Shown piece after piece: positions 1 to 10,745 of a stretch of 64,000 nucleotides of DNA; the first letter of the stretch is position 1; the number at the start of each line of letters is the position of its first letter. Source of the stretch: Astragalus membranaceus (taxonomy: Eukaryota > Streptophyta > Magnoliopsida > Fabales > Fabaceae). The position numbers were made by a program, and so were the translations under genes. The DNA lies in NCBI GenBank assembly GCA_039519185.1, contig CM076846.1:125430182-125494181 (forward strand). The letters are read 5' to 3'. The notes beneath the pieces were generated by a model. The model saw nothing but the letters and a program-made list of their open reading frames with translations. It did no database searches and was not told the origin of the DNA.

Positions 1-885
1 CAAAAGAATTTTTCGGGTCGCGGTAAACCATATGAGGCACCTGCTGGTAAGGGCAAAGGTAAGTTTGTTGGTGGGCCTAAGCGAAGTGGGGGAGATGCTG
101 CAGCCAGTGTTACTTGTTACACGTGTGGGAAAGTAGGCCATAAGAGTCCAGATTGCCCAAATAAGGAGAAGAAGAGATGTTACAAGTGTGGGAAGGAGGG
201 ACACATGTCTTTCAACTGTGATAAGAAAGATGTAGTATGCTTCAATTGTGAGGAGAGTGGTCACATCAGTACACAGTGCTCAAAACCCAAGAAGGAGAAG
301 TCTTTTGGAAAAGTGTTCGCTCTGGCTGAGTCTGACGTGGTGAATGATTTTCGAGGTACGTGTTATATCAATGATTCCCCTCTTATTGCTATTGTTGATA
401 CAGGTGCTACCCATAGTTTTATTGCTGCTGCATGTGTTGAGAAATTAAGCCTTGTTTTATCTGATATGTTGAGGGAGATGGTTATCGATACTCCAGCTAA
501 GGGTTCGGTGACTACCTCCGCTGTTTGTGCCAAATGTCCTGTAACTATATATGGTAGAGAATTCTTAATTGATTTGATCTGTTTGCCGCTGAGTGGAATG
601 GATGTCATTCTGGGTATGGACTGGTTAGTTGATAACCATGTTCATATCAACTGTCGGGAGAGGTCCGTGAGTTTTGAATCGCTTGAAGAGGAGTCTGGTT
701 TGTTATCTGCGGGTCAGCTGCATAGAGTGATGAGAGAAGAGGTTCAGCTGTTTTCTCTGTTGGCGTCGTTGTCTGCCGAGAGCCAAGCGAAGATTGATGT
801 GTTGCCGGTAGTGCGTGAGTTTTCTGAGGTGTTCCCTGATGAGATTCCGGATGTACCACCAGAGAGAGGTGGAGTTTGCTATTGA
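1..885 (+). pseudogene. gag C-terminus and aspartic protease of Tekay copy A (5' partial, frameshifted)
   Basis: The frame is open from base 1. It begins in the basic linker of gag and contains three CCHC zinc knuckles (starting CYTCGKVGH, CYKCGKEGH and CFNCEESGH), which bind genomic RNA during particle assembly. A retropepsin follows, with the catalytic DTGATHSF motif near 398-421 and the second strand motif ILGMDWL near 607-627. The frame then runs through the protease-RT linker and stops at 883-885. RT continues in another frame, so a small indel lies around 858-873 and gag-pol cannot be translated as one protein. The true N-terminus lies outside the window; the ATG at 205 is internal to the zinc-knuckle region and is not a start. 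Confidence 0.9.
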
Positions 886-3739
886 TCTGGTCCCTGGCAC
901 TAAGCCTGTGTCTATGGCACCATATAGGATGTCTGCATCTGAGTTGGCAGAATTGAAAAAGCAACTTGAAGATTTATTAGAAAAGAAGTTTGTAAGACCG
1001 AGTGTGTCACCTTGGGGAGCTCCACTGTTGCTAGTGAAAAAGAAAGATGGTAGTATGAGGTTGTGTGTAGACTATCGACAGTTAAATAAAGTTACAATCA
1101 AGAACAAGTATCCGTTGCCAAGAATTGATGACTTGATGGATCAGTTAGTGAGTGCTAAGGTATTTAGCAAGATTGACTTAAGGTCTGGTTATCATCAGAT
1201 CAAAGTCAAGGATGAAGATGTCCAGAAGACGGCATTTAGGACAAGATATGGGCACTATGAGTATTCTGTTATGCCTTTCGGTGTGACTAATGCGCCGGGG
1301 GTATTCATGGGATACATGAACCAAATCTTCCGTGAGTACTTGGACAAGTTTGTGGTGGTTTTCATTGATGACATTCTGATTTACTCTAAGTCAGAAGAGG
1401 AGCATGCGGAACACCTGAGGTTGGTGTTAGAAATTCTGAGGAGTCGAAAGTTATATGCCAAGTTGTCCAAGTGTGAGTTTTGGTTGAAAAAGGTCAGTTT
1501 TCTCGGTCATGTGATTTCTGGGGAGGGGATTGCGGTGGATCCTTCCAAAGTTGATGCAGTGTTGCAATGGGAGTCTCCAAAGTCAGTTACTGAAATAAGG
1601 AGTTTTCTGGGATTGGCTGGCTATTATAGAAGATTCATTGAGGGGTTTTCGAAGTTGGCTCTGCCATTGACTCAATTAACTTGCAAGGGCAAGGCTTTTG
1701 TTTGGGATGACCGATGTGAAGAAAGTTTCAATGAGCTGAAGAGGAGGTTGACTACGTCTCCAGTGTTGACCCTACCTAGTCCGGCTGAGCCGTTTGTAGT
1801 ATACTGTGATGCTTCCAAGATGGGTTTGGGTGGTGTGCTTATGCAGAATGGGAAAGTGGTCGCTTATGCGTCGAGGCAATTGAGAATTCATGAGAAGAAT
1901 TACCCCACTCATGACTTAGAACTTGCTGCTGTGGTGTTTGCATTGAAAATTTGGAGACATTATTTGTATGGATCGAGATTTGAGGTGTTCAGTGATCACA
2001 AGAGTCTTCGGTATCTGTTCGATCAGAAAGAGTTGAATATGAGGCAGCGCCGGTGGTTAGAGCTATTAAAAGATTATGATTTTGAATTGAGTTATCACCC
2101 CGGTAAAGCTAATGTGGTTGCAGATGCTCTGAGTAGGAAGACCTTGCATATGTTAGCATTGATGGCTAGAGAGCTTGAGTTGATTGAGCAATTCAGGGAC
2201 ATGCGCTTAGTTTGTGAAGTTACACCTCAGAGTGTCAGATTGGGTATGTTGAAAATTGGCAACGATTTTATGGCTAGTATCCGGGAAGCGCAGAAGTTAG
2301 ATGTGAAATTGGTTGATCTGATGAGTGAGATTGGCCAGTCTGAAAATGGGGACTTCGAGTTAGATGCTCAGAATGTATTGAGGTATCGTGGAAGAATTTG
2401 TGTTCCCGAAGATGAGGAAATGAGAAACGCAATTCTTGAGGAAGGGCATAGGAGTAAGTTGAGTATCCATCCTGGAGCGACGAAGATGTACCAAGATCTG
2501 AAAAAGATGTTCTGGTGGCCTGGGTTGAAGCGCGATGTGGCGCAGTTTGTGTATTCGTGTTTGACCTGTCAGAAATCGAAGGTCGAGCATCAGAAGCCTG
2601 CGGGAATGATGCAACCGTTGAATGTTCCAAAGTGGAAGTGGGATAGTATCTCCATGGATTTTGTGACTGGGTTACCCAATACAGGGAGAGGGCATGATTC
2701 AATTTGGGTGGTTGTGGATAGGTTGACGAAGTCGGCTCATTTTATTCCTATCGGCATTAAGTATCCAGTGTCGAGATTGGCTGAAATCTACATTCAGGTG
2801 ATTGTGAAGCTGCATGGGGTTCCTTCGTGCATTGTGTCTGATAGAGACCCAAGGTTTACTTCGGAATTTTGGAGTAGTTTACAGAAGGAGTTGGGTTCGA
2901 AATTGAGGTTGAGTTCAGCTTATCATCCTCAGACTGATGGGCAGACAGAAAGGACAATCCAATCATTGGGAGACCTGCTGAGATCATGTGAGCTAGAGCA
3001 GGGAGGTGCGTGGGATACTCATCTCCCGTTAATTGAGTTCACCTACAACAATAGTTATCATTCCAGTATTGGGATGGCACCGTTTGAAGCGTTATATGGT
3101 CGGAGGTGTAGGACTCCGGTATGTTGGTATGAGACTGGGGAAAGTTTGATACTTGGACCTGAGCTGGTTAGAGAAACTACTGAGAAAGTGAAGATGATCC
3201 GAGAGAAAATGAAAGCGTCGCAGAGTAGACAGAAGAGCTACCATGATAAGAGAAAGAGAGATTTAGAGTTTGAAGCGGGTGACCACGTGTTCTTGAGGGT
3301 CACACCTATGACTGGTGTCGGGCGTGCGCTGAAATCAAAGAAGTTGACTCCTCGTTTCATTGGGCCGTATCAGATTACGGAAAGAGTTGGAAGTGTTGCA
3401 TATCGGGTGGCCTTGCCACCTAATCTTTCGAACTTGCACGACGTGTTTCACGTGTCGCAGCTTCGGAAGTATATTGCAGATCCGTCTTATGTGATCCAAC
3501 CAGATGATGTAGAGGTGCGGGATAATCTCACTGTGGAGACCGTACCTGTACGAATTGAGGATTGGGAAGTGAAGGCCCTTCGAGGTAAGAAGATCAATCT
3601 GGTGAAGGTGGTATGGTTTGGAGCAGCTGGTGAAAGCCTGACTTGGGAGCTGGAGGATAAGATGCGAGAGTCGTATCCGGAGTTGTTTGAATCAGGTATG
3701 TTTCGAGGACGAAAAATCCTAAGTGGGGGAGAGTTGTAA
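815..3739 (+). CDS. pol: reverse transcriptase, RNase H, integrase, chromodomain (Tekay copy A)
   Basis: This open frame of 974 codons is homologous to pol only from about 870; the first residues are out-of-frame protease linker, so it has no start of its own. RT carries the catalytic FIDDIL box near residues 183-188. RNase H starts near the CDASK motif (about 330). Integrase has the HHCC zinc site (CLTCQKSK near 585) and a D-D-E core: D in MDFVTGLP (about 613), D in VSDRDPRF (about 674) and E in DGQTERTI (about 711). The C-terminus (about 913-958) is a chromodomain that in chromoviruses directs insertion to marked chromatin. The stop codon TAA overlaps the first bases of the LTR. Catalytic residues look intact, but the upstream frameshift separates it from gag-protease. 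Confidence 0.93.
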   Translation: MSFLRCSLMRFRMYHQREVEFAIDLVPGTKPVSMAPYRMSASELAELKKQLEDLLEKKFVRPSVSPWGAPLLLVKKKDGSMRLCVDYRQLNKVTIKNKYPLPRIDDLMDQLVSAKVFSKIDLRSGYHQIKVKDEDVQKTAFRTRYGHYEYSVMPFGVTNAPGVFMGYMNQIFREYLDKFVVVFIDDILIYSKSEEEHAEHLRLVLEILRSRKLYAKLSKCEFWLKKVSFLGHVISGEGIAVDPSKVDAVLQWESPKSVTEIRSFLGLAGYYRRFIEGFSKLALPLTQLTCKGKAFVWDDRCEESFNELKRRLTTSPVLTLPSPAEPFVVYCDASKMGLGGVLMQNGKVVAYASRQLRIHEKNYPTHDLELAAVVFALKIWRHYLYGSRFEVFSDHKSLRYLFDQKELNMRQRRWLELLKDYDFELSYHPGKANVVADALSRKTLHMLALMARELELIEQFRDMRLVCEVTPQSVRLGMLKIGNDFMASIREAQKLDVKLVDLMSEIGQSENGDFELDAQNVLRYRGRICVPEDEEMRNAILEEGHRSKLSIHPGATKMYQDLKKMFWWPGLKRDVAQFVYSCLTCQKSKVEHQKPAGMMQPLNVPKWKWDSISMDFVTGLPNTGRGHDSIWVVVDRLTKSAHFIPIGIKYPVSRLAEIYIQVIVKLHGVPSCIVSDRDPRFTSEFWSSLQKELGSKLRLSSAYHPQTDGQTERTIQSLGDLLRSCELEQGGAWDTHLPLIEFTYNNSYHSSIGMAPFEALYGRRCRTPVCWYETGESLILGPELVRETTEKVKMIREKMKASQSRQKSYHDKRKRDLEFEAGDHVFLRVTPMTGVGRALKSKKLTPRFIGPYQITERVGSVAYRVALPPNLSNLHDVFHVSQLRKYIADPSYVIQPDDVEVRDNLTVETVPVRIEDWEVKALRGKKINLVKVVWFGAAGESLTWELEDKMRESYPELFESGMFRGRKILSGGEL
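3721..3734 (+). other. Polypurine tract of Tekay element
   Basis: Purine-rich AAGTGGGGGAGAG immediately precedes the LTR start TGTAACACC. In LTR retrotransposons this tract primes plus-strand DNA synthesis; here it overlaps the last codons of pol. Confidence 0.85.
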
Positions 3740-5936
3740 CACCCCGGAAATAATTTAATTAAATTATTTAATTGAATTATTAATTTCATTGGAAACGTGG
3801 TTAAATTAATTAAAATGATGGGCGTTGTGCAGGAAGTGGAACGAGTATTGGGGGTGATGTTGACAACTCAGGGGTGGTGAAGAATGGCCAGGAAGCCCAA
3901 GCCCATTAGCTTAGGCGCTCCTGAGGCTCCTGAAGCTAAGGGGTAGGGTTTTGCGCCTCACTCCTTGCATCAGAGAAAGAAAACGAAATTGAGAGAGTGA
4001 GAAGGGAGAGAGCAGCGTACGGCGCTAAAGGAGAAGAAGGAAGGGAATTCGCTCGAGGTTTCGTTAGGTAAGAGTTCTCAATCCTTCCTTGCCGTTTTTC
4101 TTCTTTTCCTAGTGTTGTGACTTTCAAGCCCCAATCTCCGTGTGTTGATTTCCCCCTTGATCAAGAAGTAGGCGTGACTACGGTTTCGAAGGAGGAAGGA
4201 GAAGTTTCGTTCGTTGTGTTGCTGGGTTTTGTTCGTGACTCTTCGTCATTGTATTCCGGAACACGCAAAATTCGAGGTAAGGGTGAGCGTTTTAATTCAA
4301 CAAAATTGAGTATGTGATTGGGGTTTTGTGGGATTTTTGGGTGTAGTAGTGTAATTGAAATGTTGAGGTTTTGTTTGATGAGTTGTGACGTTTCCTTCGG
4401 GGAATTTCAATGTGTGCCTTGATGAACATTTTGAGGGATTATTTGATGAATTCTTGATGATTGTTCTTGGTGAATTTGATGATGTTTTGATGAAATTGTG
4501 TTGAATTGGGCGATGAACAATGTGTGATGAAATTGTGTTTTGATGCATTGGATGATGTCTGGATGAAAATTTTAAAAATCTGAACATTCCTGCAAGCGAG
4601 CTGTTCCTGGCCTTTTGCGCCTCGGTCGCGCTCGGGTCGCGCCTCACGCGCAAGCGTGATGCGCTGGGGCCTGTTGTTGCTGCTGTTTTGCGCCTCACTC
4701 GCGCTCAGGTCGCGCCCCAGGCGCAAGGCGTGCTGCACTGGGCGTGTTGTTGCTGCTGTTTCGCGCCCCGTTCGCGCCCCGCTCGCGCCCCAAGCGCGTG
4801 TCGTTGTTTCTCACTGTTTCTCCACTGTTTTTCTTGCTGTTTTTCACACTGTTTTCTCCAATTAAAATGTGATACTTTCCCAATGAAAATATGATGTTTT
4901 CACTACTAAAAATGTGGGGTCTATCTCAAATTTAAAATGCGATGTTTCTCTATAAATGTGAAGTTTTTCCCAATTAAAAATGTGGAGCTTTTCTAAAATT
5001 AAAAGTGATGTTCCCTCATTTTAAAATGTGAAGTTTTTCCAATTAAAACTATAATGATGTTGCAATATAATTTGATGAATAAGACGAGTTCACTCTATGA
5101 GTGATTATGATGATGTGATATATATGATTTTGATGATTACGACGAATACACTCTATGAGTGTTTGATGATGATGAGTACTCCAGGTGAGTGTTTTGATGA
5201 AATGCACATGTGTATATAGAGTCTCATGGCATGTGCATAATGTGAAGAATAGGCTTCGGCCTCTTGTGAAGAATAGGCTTCGGCCACCTGTGAAGAATGG
5301 GCTTAGGCCTCTTAATTGTGATGAATATGGTACCATCATGCATATGCCCTGGTGGGGGTTGCATTTACATGCATGATCATGATTGTGGCTTGTTTGTCGA
5401 ACTGTGTTGTGAATTGGTGTTTGGTGATGATGATGTGATGTTAATAATGATGTTGTAGAATTGTTTGTCTCCATTTCTCTATCATATGCTTGATTATGTT
5501 TTGTTAAAATTCTCACCCCTTCTGCTTGGAATGTTGCTCTATTGTGGCAACGCTGCAGGTAATCGCGAGTGAAGGATCTGCTGCCTTCTTTTTGGCTCTT
5601 GGGATGTATTTTGTGTCGCTCTCTGATACTGTAACACCTAGGGGGCGTGGGTGAATTTTGTTAAACGATTTAATTAGTTGTTTTAATGATCTTATTGATA
5701 TATATGAGACGTGTTTGAGAGTTATTGGTGAGTTGTTGTTTATTCCGCTGTGATGTGAATTTTGAGGATTTGATTTTCCATGAAGGATGTTTTGTTGCAC
5801 AATTTGAAGAGTGAAATTGAGAAGTTTGCTTTTAATGAAATTGTAGCATTTCTTTTCTATCAATGAAAATAATATTTTTGAAAGGGATTACTCTGATATG
5901 TGACGTGTAATATAAGGGTAGAAAAGGGGTGTTACA
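3735..5936 (+). repeat. 2.2 kb LTR shared by two Tekay internal regions
   Basis: The LTR starts TGTAACACC and ends GGTGTTACA, giving TG...CA termini with a 9-bp inverted repeat, 2202 bp long. It is preceded by a polypurine tract and followed after 4 bp by a primer-binding site, so it serves as the 3' LTR of the left copy and the 5' LTR of the right copy. Inside are a GC-rich stretch (about 4600-4800) with repeated 'gttgttgctgctgtt' and 'cgcgcc' units, A/T-rich repeats of the type 'aatgtgaagtttttcc' (4860-5050), and a 26-bp triplet repeat (5239-5315). I did not identify a convincing TATA box. Confidence 0.93.
5239..5315 (+). repeat. 26-bp minisatellite, three copies, inside Tekay LTR
   Basis: Three consecutive copies of 'gtgaagaataggcttcggcc' plus a short tail, the third slightly diverged. 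Confidence 0.85.
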
Positions 5937-5940
5937 TTAG

Positions 5941-5954
5941 TGGTATCAGAGCAG
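5941..5954 (+). other. Primer-binding site, initiator tRNA-Met type
   Basis: TGGTATCAGAGCAG four bases after the LTR end is the standard plant PBS complementary to the 3' end of initiator methionine tRNA. It shows that 3735-5936 also acts as a 5' LTR for the sequence to its right. Confidence 0.95.
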
Positions 5955-6048
5955 TTCGGTCTGTCCGGCCGGTGGTGGAGTCGTCAAGTTGAGTAACATT
6001 GAGTTTTGTTACTCGTTTCTGATTTCTGTTTTCTGTTGCAGTGCTAGA

Positions 6049-7353
6049 ATGGCAGGACGGAACGATGTTGCACTTGCTGCTGCCTTGCAGGCCATTGCTG
6101 GGGTTGTGGGTAATATACCCAATGCTATTGGTGATGGGACGCGTAGTTTGGCTACGTTCCAGCGTGAGAACCCTCCTACTTTTGAAGGCGGGTATAATCC
6201 TGATGGTGCCCTTGAGTGGCTAAGTGAGATGGAGCGGATCTTCCGCGTTATGGATTGCACCGATGCTCAGAAGGTTCGCTATGGCACTCATATGTTGAAG
6301 AAAGAGGCTTATGACTGGTGGAGGACGACTAGTCAGGGGTTGACGGCTGCCAATGAGGAGGTTACTTGGGCTGCGTTTGAAAGGGAATTCAAGAGAAAGT
6401 ACTATCCGGAGGATGTCCGCGGGAAGAAGGAGGTTGAGTTTCTGAGACTTGAGCAAGGTAGCATGACTGTAACTGAGTATGCTGCAAAGTTTACTGAGCT
6501 GTCTAAGTTTTACCCGCATTATGATGGAGAGGGTGCGGAGTTCTCCAAATGTATTAAATTTGAGAACGGATTGCGTGCTGATATCCAGAGAGCCATAGGG
6601 TATCAACAGATCCGTGTATTTCCCTTGTTAGTGAATAGCGCCAGGATTTTTGAGGAGGACAATAATGCCTTCTCCAGAGTTATGAGGGAAAAGCAAAAGA
6701 ATTTTTCGGGTCGCGGTAAACCATATGAGGCACCTGCTGGTAAGGGCAAAGGTAAGTTTGTTGGTGGGCCTAAGCGAAGTGGGGGAGATGCTGCAGCCAG
6801 TGTTACTTGTTACACGTGTGGGAAAGTAGGCCATAAGAGTCCAGATTGCCCAAATAAGGAGAAGAAGAGATGTTACAAGTGTGGGAAGGAGGGACACATG
6901 TCTTTCAACTGTGATAAGAAAGATGTAGTATGCTTCAATTGTGAGGAGAGTGGTCACATCAGTACACAGTGCTCAAAACCCAAGAAGGAGAAGTCTTTTG
7001 GAAAAGTGTTCGCTCTGGCTGAGTCTGACGTGGTGAATGAGATTCGAGGTACGTGTTATATCAATGATTCCCCTCTTATTGCTATTGTTGATACGGGTGC
7101 TACCCATAGTTTTATTGCTGCTGCATGTGTTGAGAAATTAAGCCTTGTTTTATCTGATATGTTGAGGGAGATGGTTATCGATACTCCAGCTAAGGGTTCG
7201 GTGACTACCTCCGCTGTTTGTGCCAAATGTCCTGTAACTATATATGGTAGAGAATTCTTAATTGATTTGATCTGTTTGCCGCTGAGTGGAATGGATGTCA
7301 TTCTGGGTATGGACTGGTTAGTTGATAACCATGTTCATATCAACTGTCGCTAG
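6049..7353 (+). pseudogene. gag-protease of Tekay copy B, 3' truncated
   Basis: The gag start is ATG at 6049 (MAGRNDVALAAALQ), about 95 bases after the PBS; an upstream in-frame ATG at 5989 lies in leader sequence. Residues 50-200 form the retrotransposon capsid-like domain (FEGGYNPDGALEWL, WAAFEREFKRKYY). A basic linker, the three CCHC knuckles seen in copy A and the protease DTGATHSF motif follow. Homology to copy A ends at about 7349 within the protease, just after LVDNHVHINC; the next codons run into unrelated DNA and a stop at 7351-7353. No RT, integrase or 3' LTR follows, so this copy cannot move by itself. The intact gag could in principle still be made. Confidence 0.92.
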
Positions 7354-7458
7354 TGATAGAATTACAAAACTTTATGTTGTCGCTAGTTGGCGACGGATTC
7401 AAAACTTTATCGTTAAGTGTTAGCGACGAAAATTTTCAATTAGCGTTTTTTTGTAGTG
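7350..7458 (+). mobile_element. Right terminus of a CACTA-like element (fragment)
   Basis: The end reads ...TTAGCGTTTTTTTGTAGTG, the inverted form of the CACTACAAAAAAA terminus, and carries 'gcgacg'/'tagcgacga' subterminal motifs like those of CACTA-2 and the element at 61460-62402. A 19-bp direct repeat 'tagtgatagaattacaaaa' lies at 7351-7369 and again at 7454-7472, one copy inside the fragment at the Tekay breakpoint and one straddling the terminus. No left end is visible in the window; it may lie upstream of the Tekay array. Confidence 0.6.
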
Positions 7459-7843
7459 ATAGAATTACAAAATGAAAATTTTATATGAACCTAGGTGGGC
7501 CGTGTTTTCCTTTAGAACATGAACTAGCTGTTTATGATGCTGATGTAGAATTTCAAAAGGAGAGTATATATCTTTAGGATAAGGGGAAACAAGTACAAGA
7601 CACATTTCTTAAGTTTTCTATACTTTTTTTCTCCTTCTCCCAAAGATACTCTCCTTCTGAAAATGCTACCCTAGCTGAAAATCGTCTAGTTCTGATTCTC
7701 AAGGATAACAGAGTCCATCGAGATTTGTTTGGTTGCTCGACACCCCCAAGTTGATCGTTCCTTGTATTTCTAAAACAATTCCAAGAAGTATGATTGGTGT
7801 GGATGAAGAATTTCTAAGACATGAATTTATCTACACATGAATC

Positions 7844-7899
<56 letters not shown>

Positions 7900-9177
7900 C
7901 ACACACTAACAACGTCAAACGATAGGTGTTCAAATCCTAATATTCCCTTCATCTTTCAATGGATAATAAAACCAAACCAAAATACACCATTATACATATT
8001 CATATTTTAGAATTTCTTCCACGCCAATCCTACTTCTTATAGAATTATATTGGCCAAACCCTAAGAGTTCCTACCCTATAGAAAGAAAAAAAAGCAATAA
8101 AATAAATATAAAAATTGGAGCAATTACACCAACTCTCAAGTCTCACCTCAACTATTTGAACACATCATTATTACATAATTAATATCTAGGACCCATGTAT
8201 CTTTTCATAGAAAAGTTGGCATCTATTACTTGCTTCCTTTAATTAGTTGCTTACCCAAACCAGCTACTCATGTTACCCCCCACAACAAAGCAAAATTAAT
8301 TAATTAAACCAACTTGCAAAACTTCTGGTTGAGAAGTCATGCATGTATCCCTCTGTGCAAACCGCGGATTAATATTTTAAAGGACTACATTGTCAATTCA
8401 TACTACATCTTTATTTAAAACAAAAAAAAAGTAGGGTTTGTAAAAATATATATAGAATCATTACATTACCTAATATAGCTATACAAGTCCATATTGAACC
8501 AAGCATTGACCAGATGCAAAGCAAAATCAACCAACTTTGACTGGAATATTCTTTCACTCACCTTAGCCCTCACTTGGCCCATTATTTCGTCATGATTTAA
8601 TGCTTGAATCTAATGAGCTGTAACCAACACAAAGTCTAGTAGTATTGTATGTAACCTATGGGCTAGAAAATTGCTTTATTGAAACCGTTTCATTGAAATG
8701 GTTTTGCATTACCAGATGAGTGCAAACTATACTTTTTTGTCTTCATTGAAAGTCTTGCTTGTATTTATTGGGTATACCTCCTTTTTGGCATCATAGATCC
8801 TCAATTTCCTCCGCCTACTAATAAATTGGCTATATATTTTGGTAAACATATAATATATGTTCCTCTACACTTGGCATTACAATAATAACGTGTAGTCCTT
8901 CCCAAAAAAAAATAATAATAATGTTGCCTTCTCTGATGTGTCAATGTGTATAATATATTTTCTTTGTACAAATATGAAATTAGATCGGATAGGGTCAACG
9001 AAAAAAAAAGATCAAACTAGTTTCTCTGCCCCACGTTGAGATAATTTGGAAGAAAATTAGCAATTTTCTGTGGTATAATAAACAACTCCTTGATTCAAAC
9101 CCTACCCTTCCAAATTCATTACTAATTTTGTAGGTGTATTTATCCATGATAGAGAGAGATGAGGAAATAACCTATTA
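7459..9177. other. Intergenic, A/T-rich, no gene seen
   Basis: No ORF with recognisable protein features and no RNA gene could be seen on either strand. The only clear structure is a TA microsatellite at about 7847-7896. Confidence 0.7.
7847..7896. repeat. (TA)n microsatellite
   Basis: About 50 bases of uninterrupted TA dinucleotides. Confidence 0.98.
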
Positions 9178-9685
9178 TCACTACGCTAAAAAAAACTAGT
9201 CATTAGAGTTGGTGTTGTTTCGATCCCGATATTGCCTAACAAAGTATTTGTCGGCTTTGGCTTGCATTTTAGCCGTCATGATTTTGTCCTTTGTTATAAA
9301 AGGGTTTCAATGGGTTAAGGATATGGGTGTTTAAAAACTACCTTGGCCTTGATTCCCAACCAAGGTGGGAATTTTTGGTTACTAAAAAACACAAGCCCCC
9401 CGAGTCAAGGCCAAGGCGGAAAGGGCATGTCGGCCCCTATCTGGCGCACCACTATTCCGACCTCGTATCCCGACATCCCCTTTCTAGGTATTGTTCACTT
9501 TGGCACGCATCTGAGCCATCACGATTTTGTCCTTTGTTAAAAAACACATCAATGGGTTAAGGATATGGATGTTTATAAACTATCCTTGGCGGGGATTTCA
9601 GTGTACCGAAACAAGTGTGGATCCAGGAATTTCTTTTAATAGGGAAAAAAAATTATCAATAATATTTTCACCTAAAAAAATATTA
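9178..9685. repeat. Unclassified repeat with a duplicated 92-bp block
   Basis: A CACTACGCTAAAAAAA motif near 9179 resembles a CACTA or related terminus, without a visible partner. A 92-bp block at 9256-9347 ('tttggc...gattttgtcctttgtta...caatgggttaaggatatgg') recurs at 9499-9591, flanking a more GC-rich segment. This could be a decayed short LTR pair or a tandem duplication; the direct orientation argues against a MITE. Short ORFs here lack any protein signature. Confidence 0.45.
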
Positions 9686-10027
9686 CGCTTAACTGCAGTT
9701 TTGGTCCCCATATTTTATCAAATCCGCAATTTTAATCTTTCTATTTTATTTTTCACAATTTTGGTCCCCTAATTTTATCAAATCCGCAATTCTAGTCAAC
9801 CTATTTTTTTCTTGCAATTTTGGTCTCTCAATTTTATCAAATCCAAAATTTTAGTCCCCGGTTTAATTGGAATCCAAATTACGAAATTTTTTATCAAATC
9901 CGAAATTGTAGTCCCCAGTTTAATGTTGATTTGATAAAATTGAGAGATCAAAATTGCGAAAAATAAAATGGAGGGACTAAAATTGCAGACGTTACAAAAT
10001 AGGGGGACCAAAAGTGCATTAGAAGCA
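9686..10027. mobile_element. Hairpin MITE ('tttggtccc' type)
   Basis: The left arm repeats 'ttttggtccc...attttatcaaatccgcaatt' with a period near 60 bp. The right arm carries the inverse ('gataaaattgagagatcaaaattg', 'gggggaccaaaagtgcatt'), so the single strand would fold into a long imperfect hairpin. There is no coding capacity. Such pyrimidine/purine-armed repeats are common in legume genomes. Exact ends and TSD are unclear. Confidence 0.6.
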
Positions 10028-10097
10028 TTATATATAATATATCCAAATTTTATAATAGGGGGACCAAAATTTTATAAGGTTTTACAAAATAAATAAT

Positions 10098-10345
10098 AGA
10101 GTTAAATATGCTTTTAGTCCTTGTATAATATAGGTTTATTGGTTTTACTCCATCAAAAATATTTCATCTACTTTTGGCCCCCTAAGTTTTTTTATTAGTG
10201 TTAGTCATTCCCAACTTTTAATAGCGCTTAGAAGCATTATAATATATCCAAATTACGCTATTAAAAGTCATGAAGCATTATTAAAAGTCATAAATGACTA
10301 AAACTGATGAAAAAATTCAAGGGAACAAAAGAAGGTGAATATTTT
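10098..10345. mobile_element. Second hairpin MITE-like repeat
   Basis: The left arm 'ccatcaaaaatatttcatctacttttggcccc' pairs imperfectly with 'ggaacaaaagaaggtgaatattttttgag' on the right, around a short centre with 'agtcattcccaacttttaat' and its inverse. A motif 'agaagcattata' is shared with the edge of the preceding MITE. Confidence 0.45.
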
Positions 10346-10467
10346 TTGAGAATAACAATGCCAACCCTTTGAAACATAAACACTAACTTGGGGGAAAATG
10401 ATAAAAGAGGATATTCTTGCAACTATATCTAATTGTCTAAAGGTGGGGACTTAATTGCACGGACAAT

Positions 10468-10745
10468 CACTACAACATTTGGACCCTATGGCATCGCCTA
10501 AAATTGCAATGCCAAAAAAACGTTGCCTTAGCCAACAATGGCAACGGTTTTTTGAACCCGTTGCTGTTTCATTCTTTTTCTTTTTTTTAAATGGCAACGG
10601 CTGAAAACCGTTCCCATAAGGTCTACGGCAACGGTTATTTGATTAAGCTTTAGGCAACGGTTAAAAAACGTTCCCATAATGTCTACGGCAACGGTTATTT
10701 GTTAAAGCTTTAGTCAACGGTTATAAAACGTTGCCATAGAGACTA
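10468..10745 (+). repeat. CACTA-1 left TIR and subterminal repeats
   Basis: The TIR CACTACAACATTTGGACCCT is followed by 'ggcaacggtt'/'aaccgttgcc' motifs in both orientations. In CACTA elements such subterminal motifs bind the TNPA-type partner protein. Confidence 0.9.

Larger units (their letters stand above)
1..3734 (+). mobile_element. Ty3/gypsy chromovirus (Tekay-type), internal region, left end outside window
   Basis: Internal part of an LTR retrotransposon, cut by the window edge inside gag. Reading left to right it encodes three zinc knuckles, protease, RT, RNase H, integrase and a C-terminal chromodomain, followed by a polypurine tract and an LTR. The domain order and the chromodomain place it among the chromoviruses; gag and pol resemble the plant Tekay/Del clade (recognition by eye). 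Bases 1 to about 650 are nearly identical to 6694-7344, with only about three differences, so both copies derive from one recently active family. The reading frame is broken once, between protease and RT. Confidence 0.93.

Noticed and set aside
4297..4883. ORFs inside the Tekay LTR
   Set aside because: GC-rich minisatellite sequence; LTRs of this clade are noncoding.
5941..5954. tRNA gene
   Set aside because: Only the 3'-end complement of initiator tRNA is present, as a primer-binding site; no cloverleaf follows.
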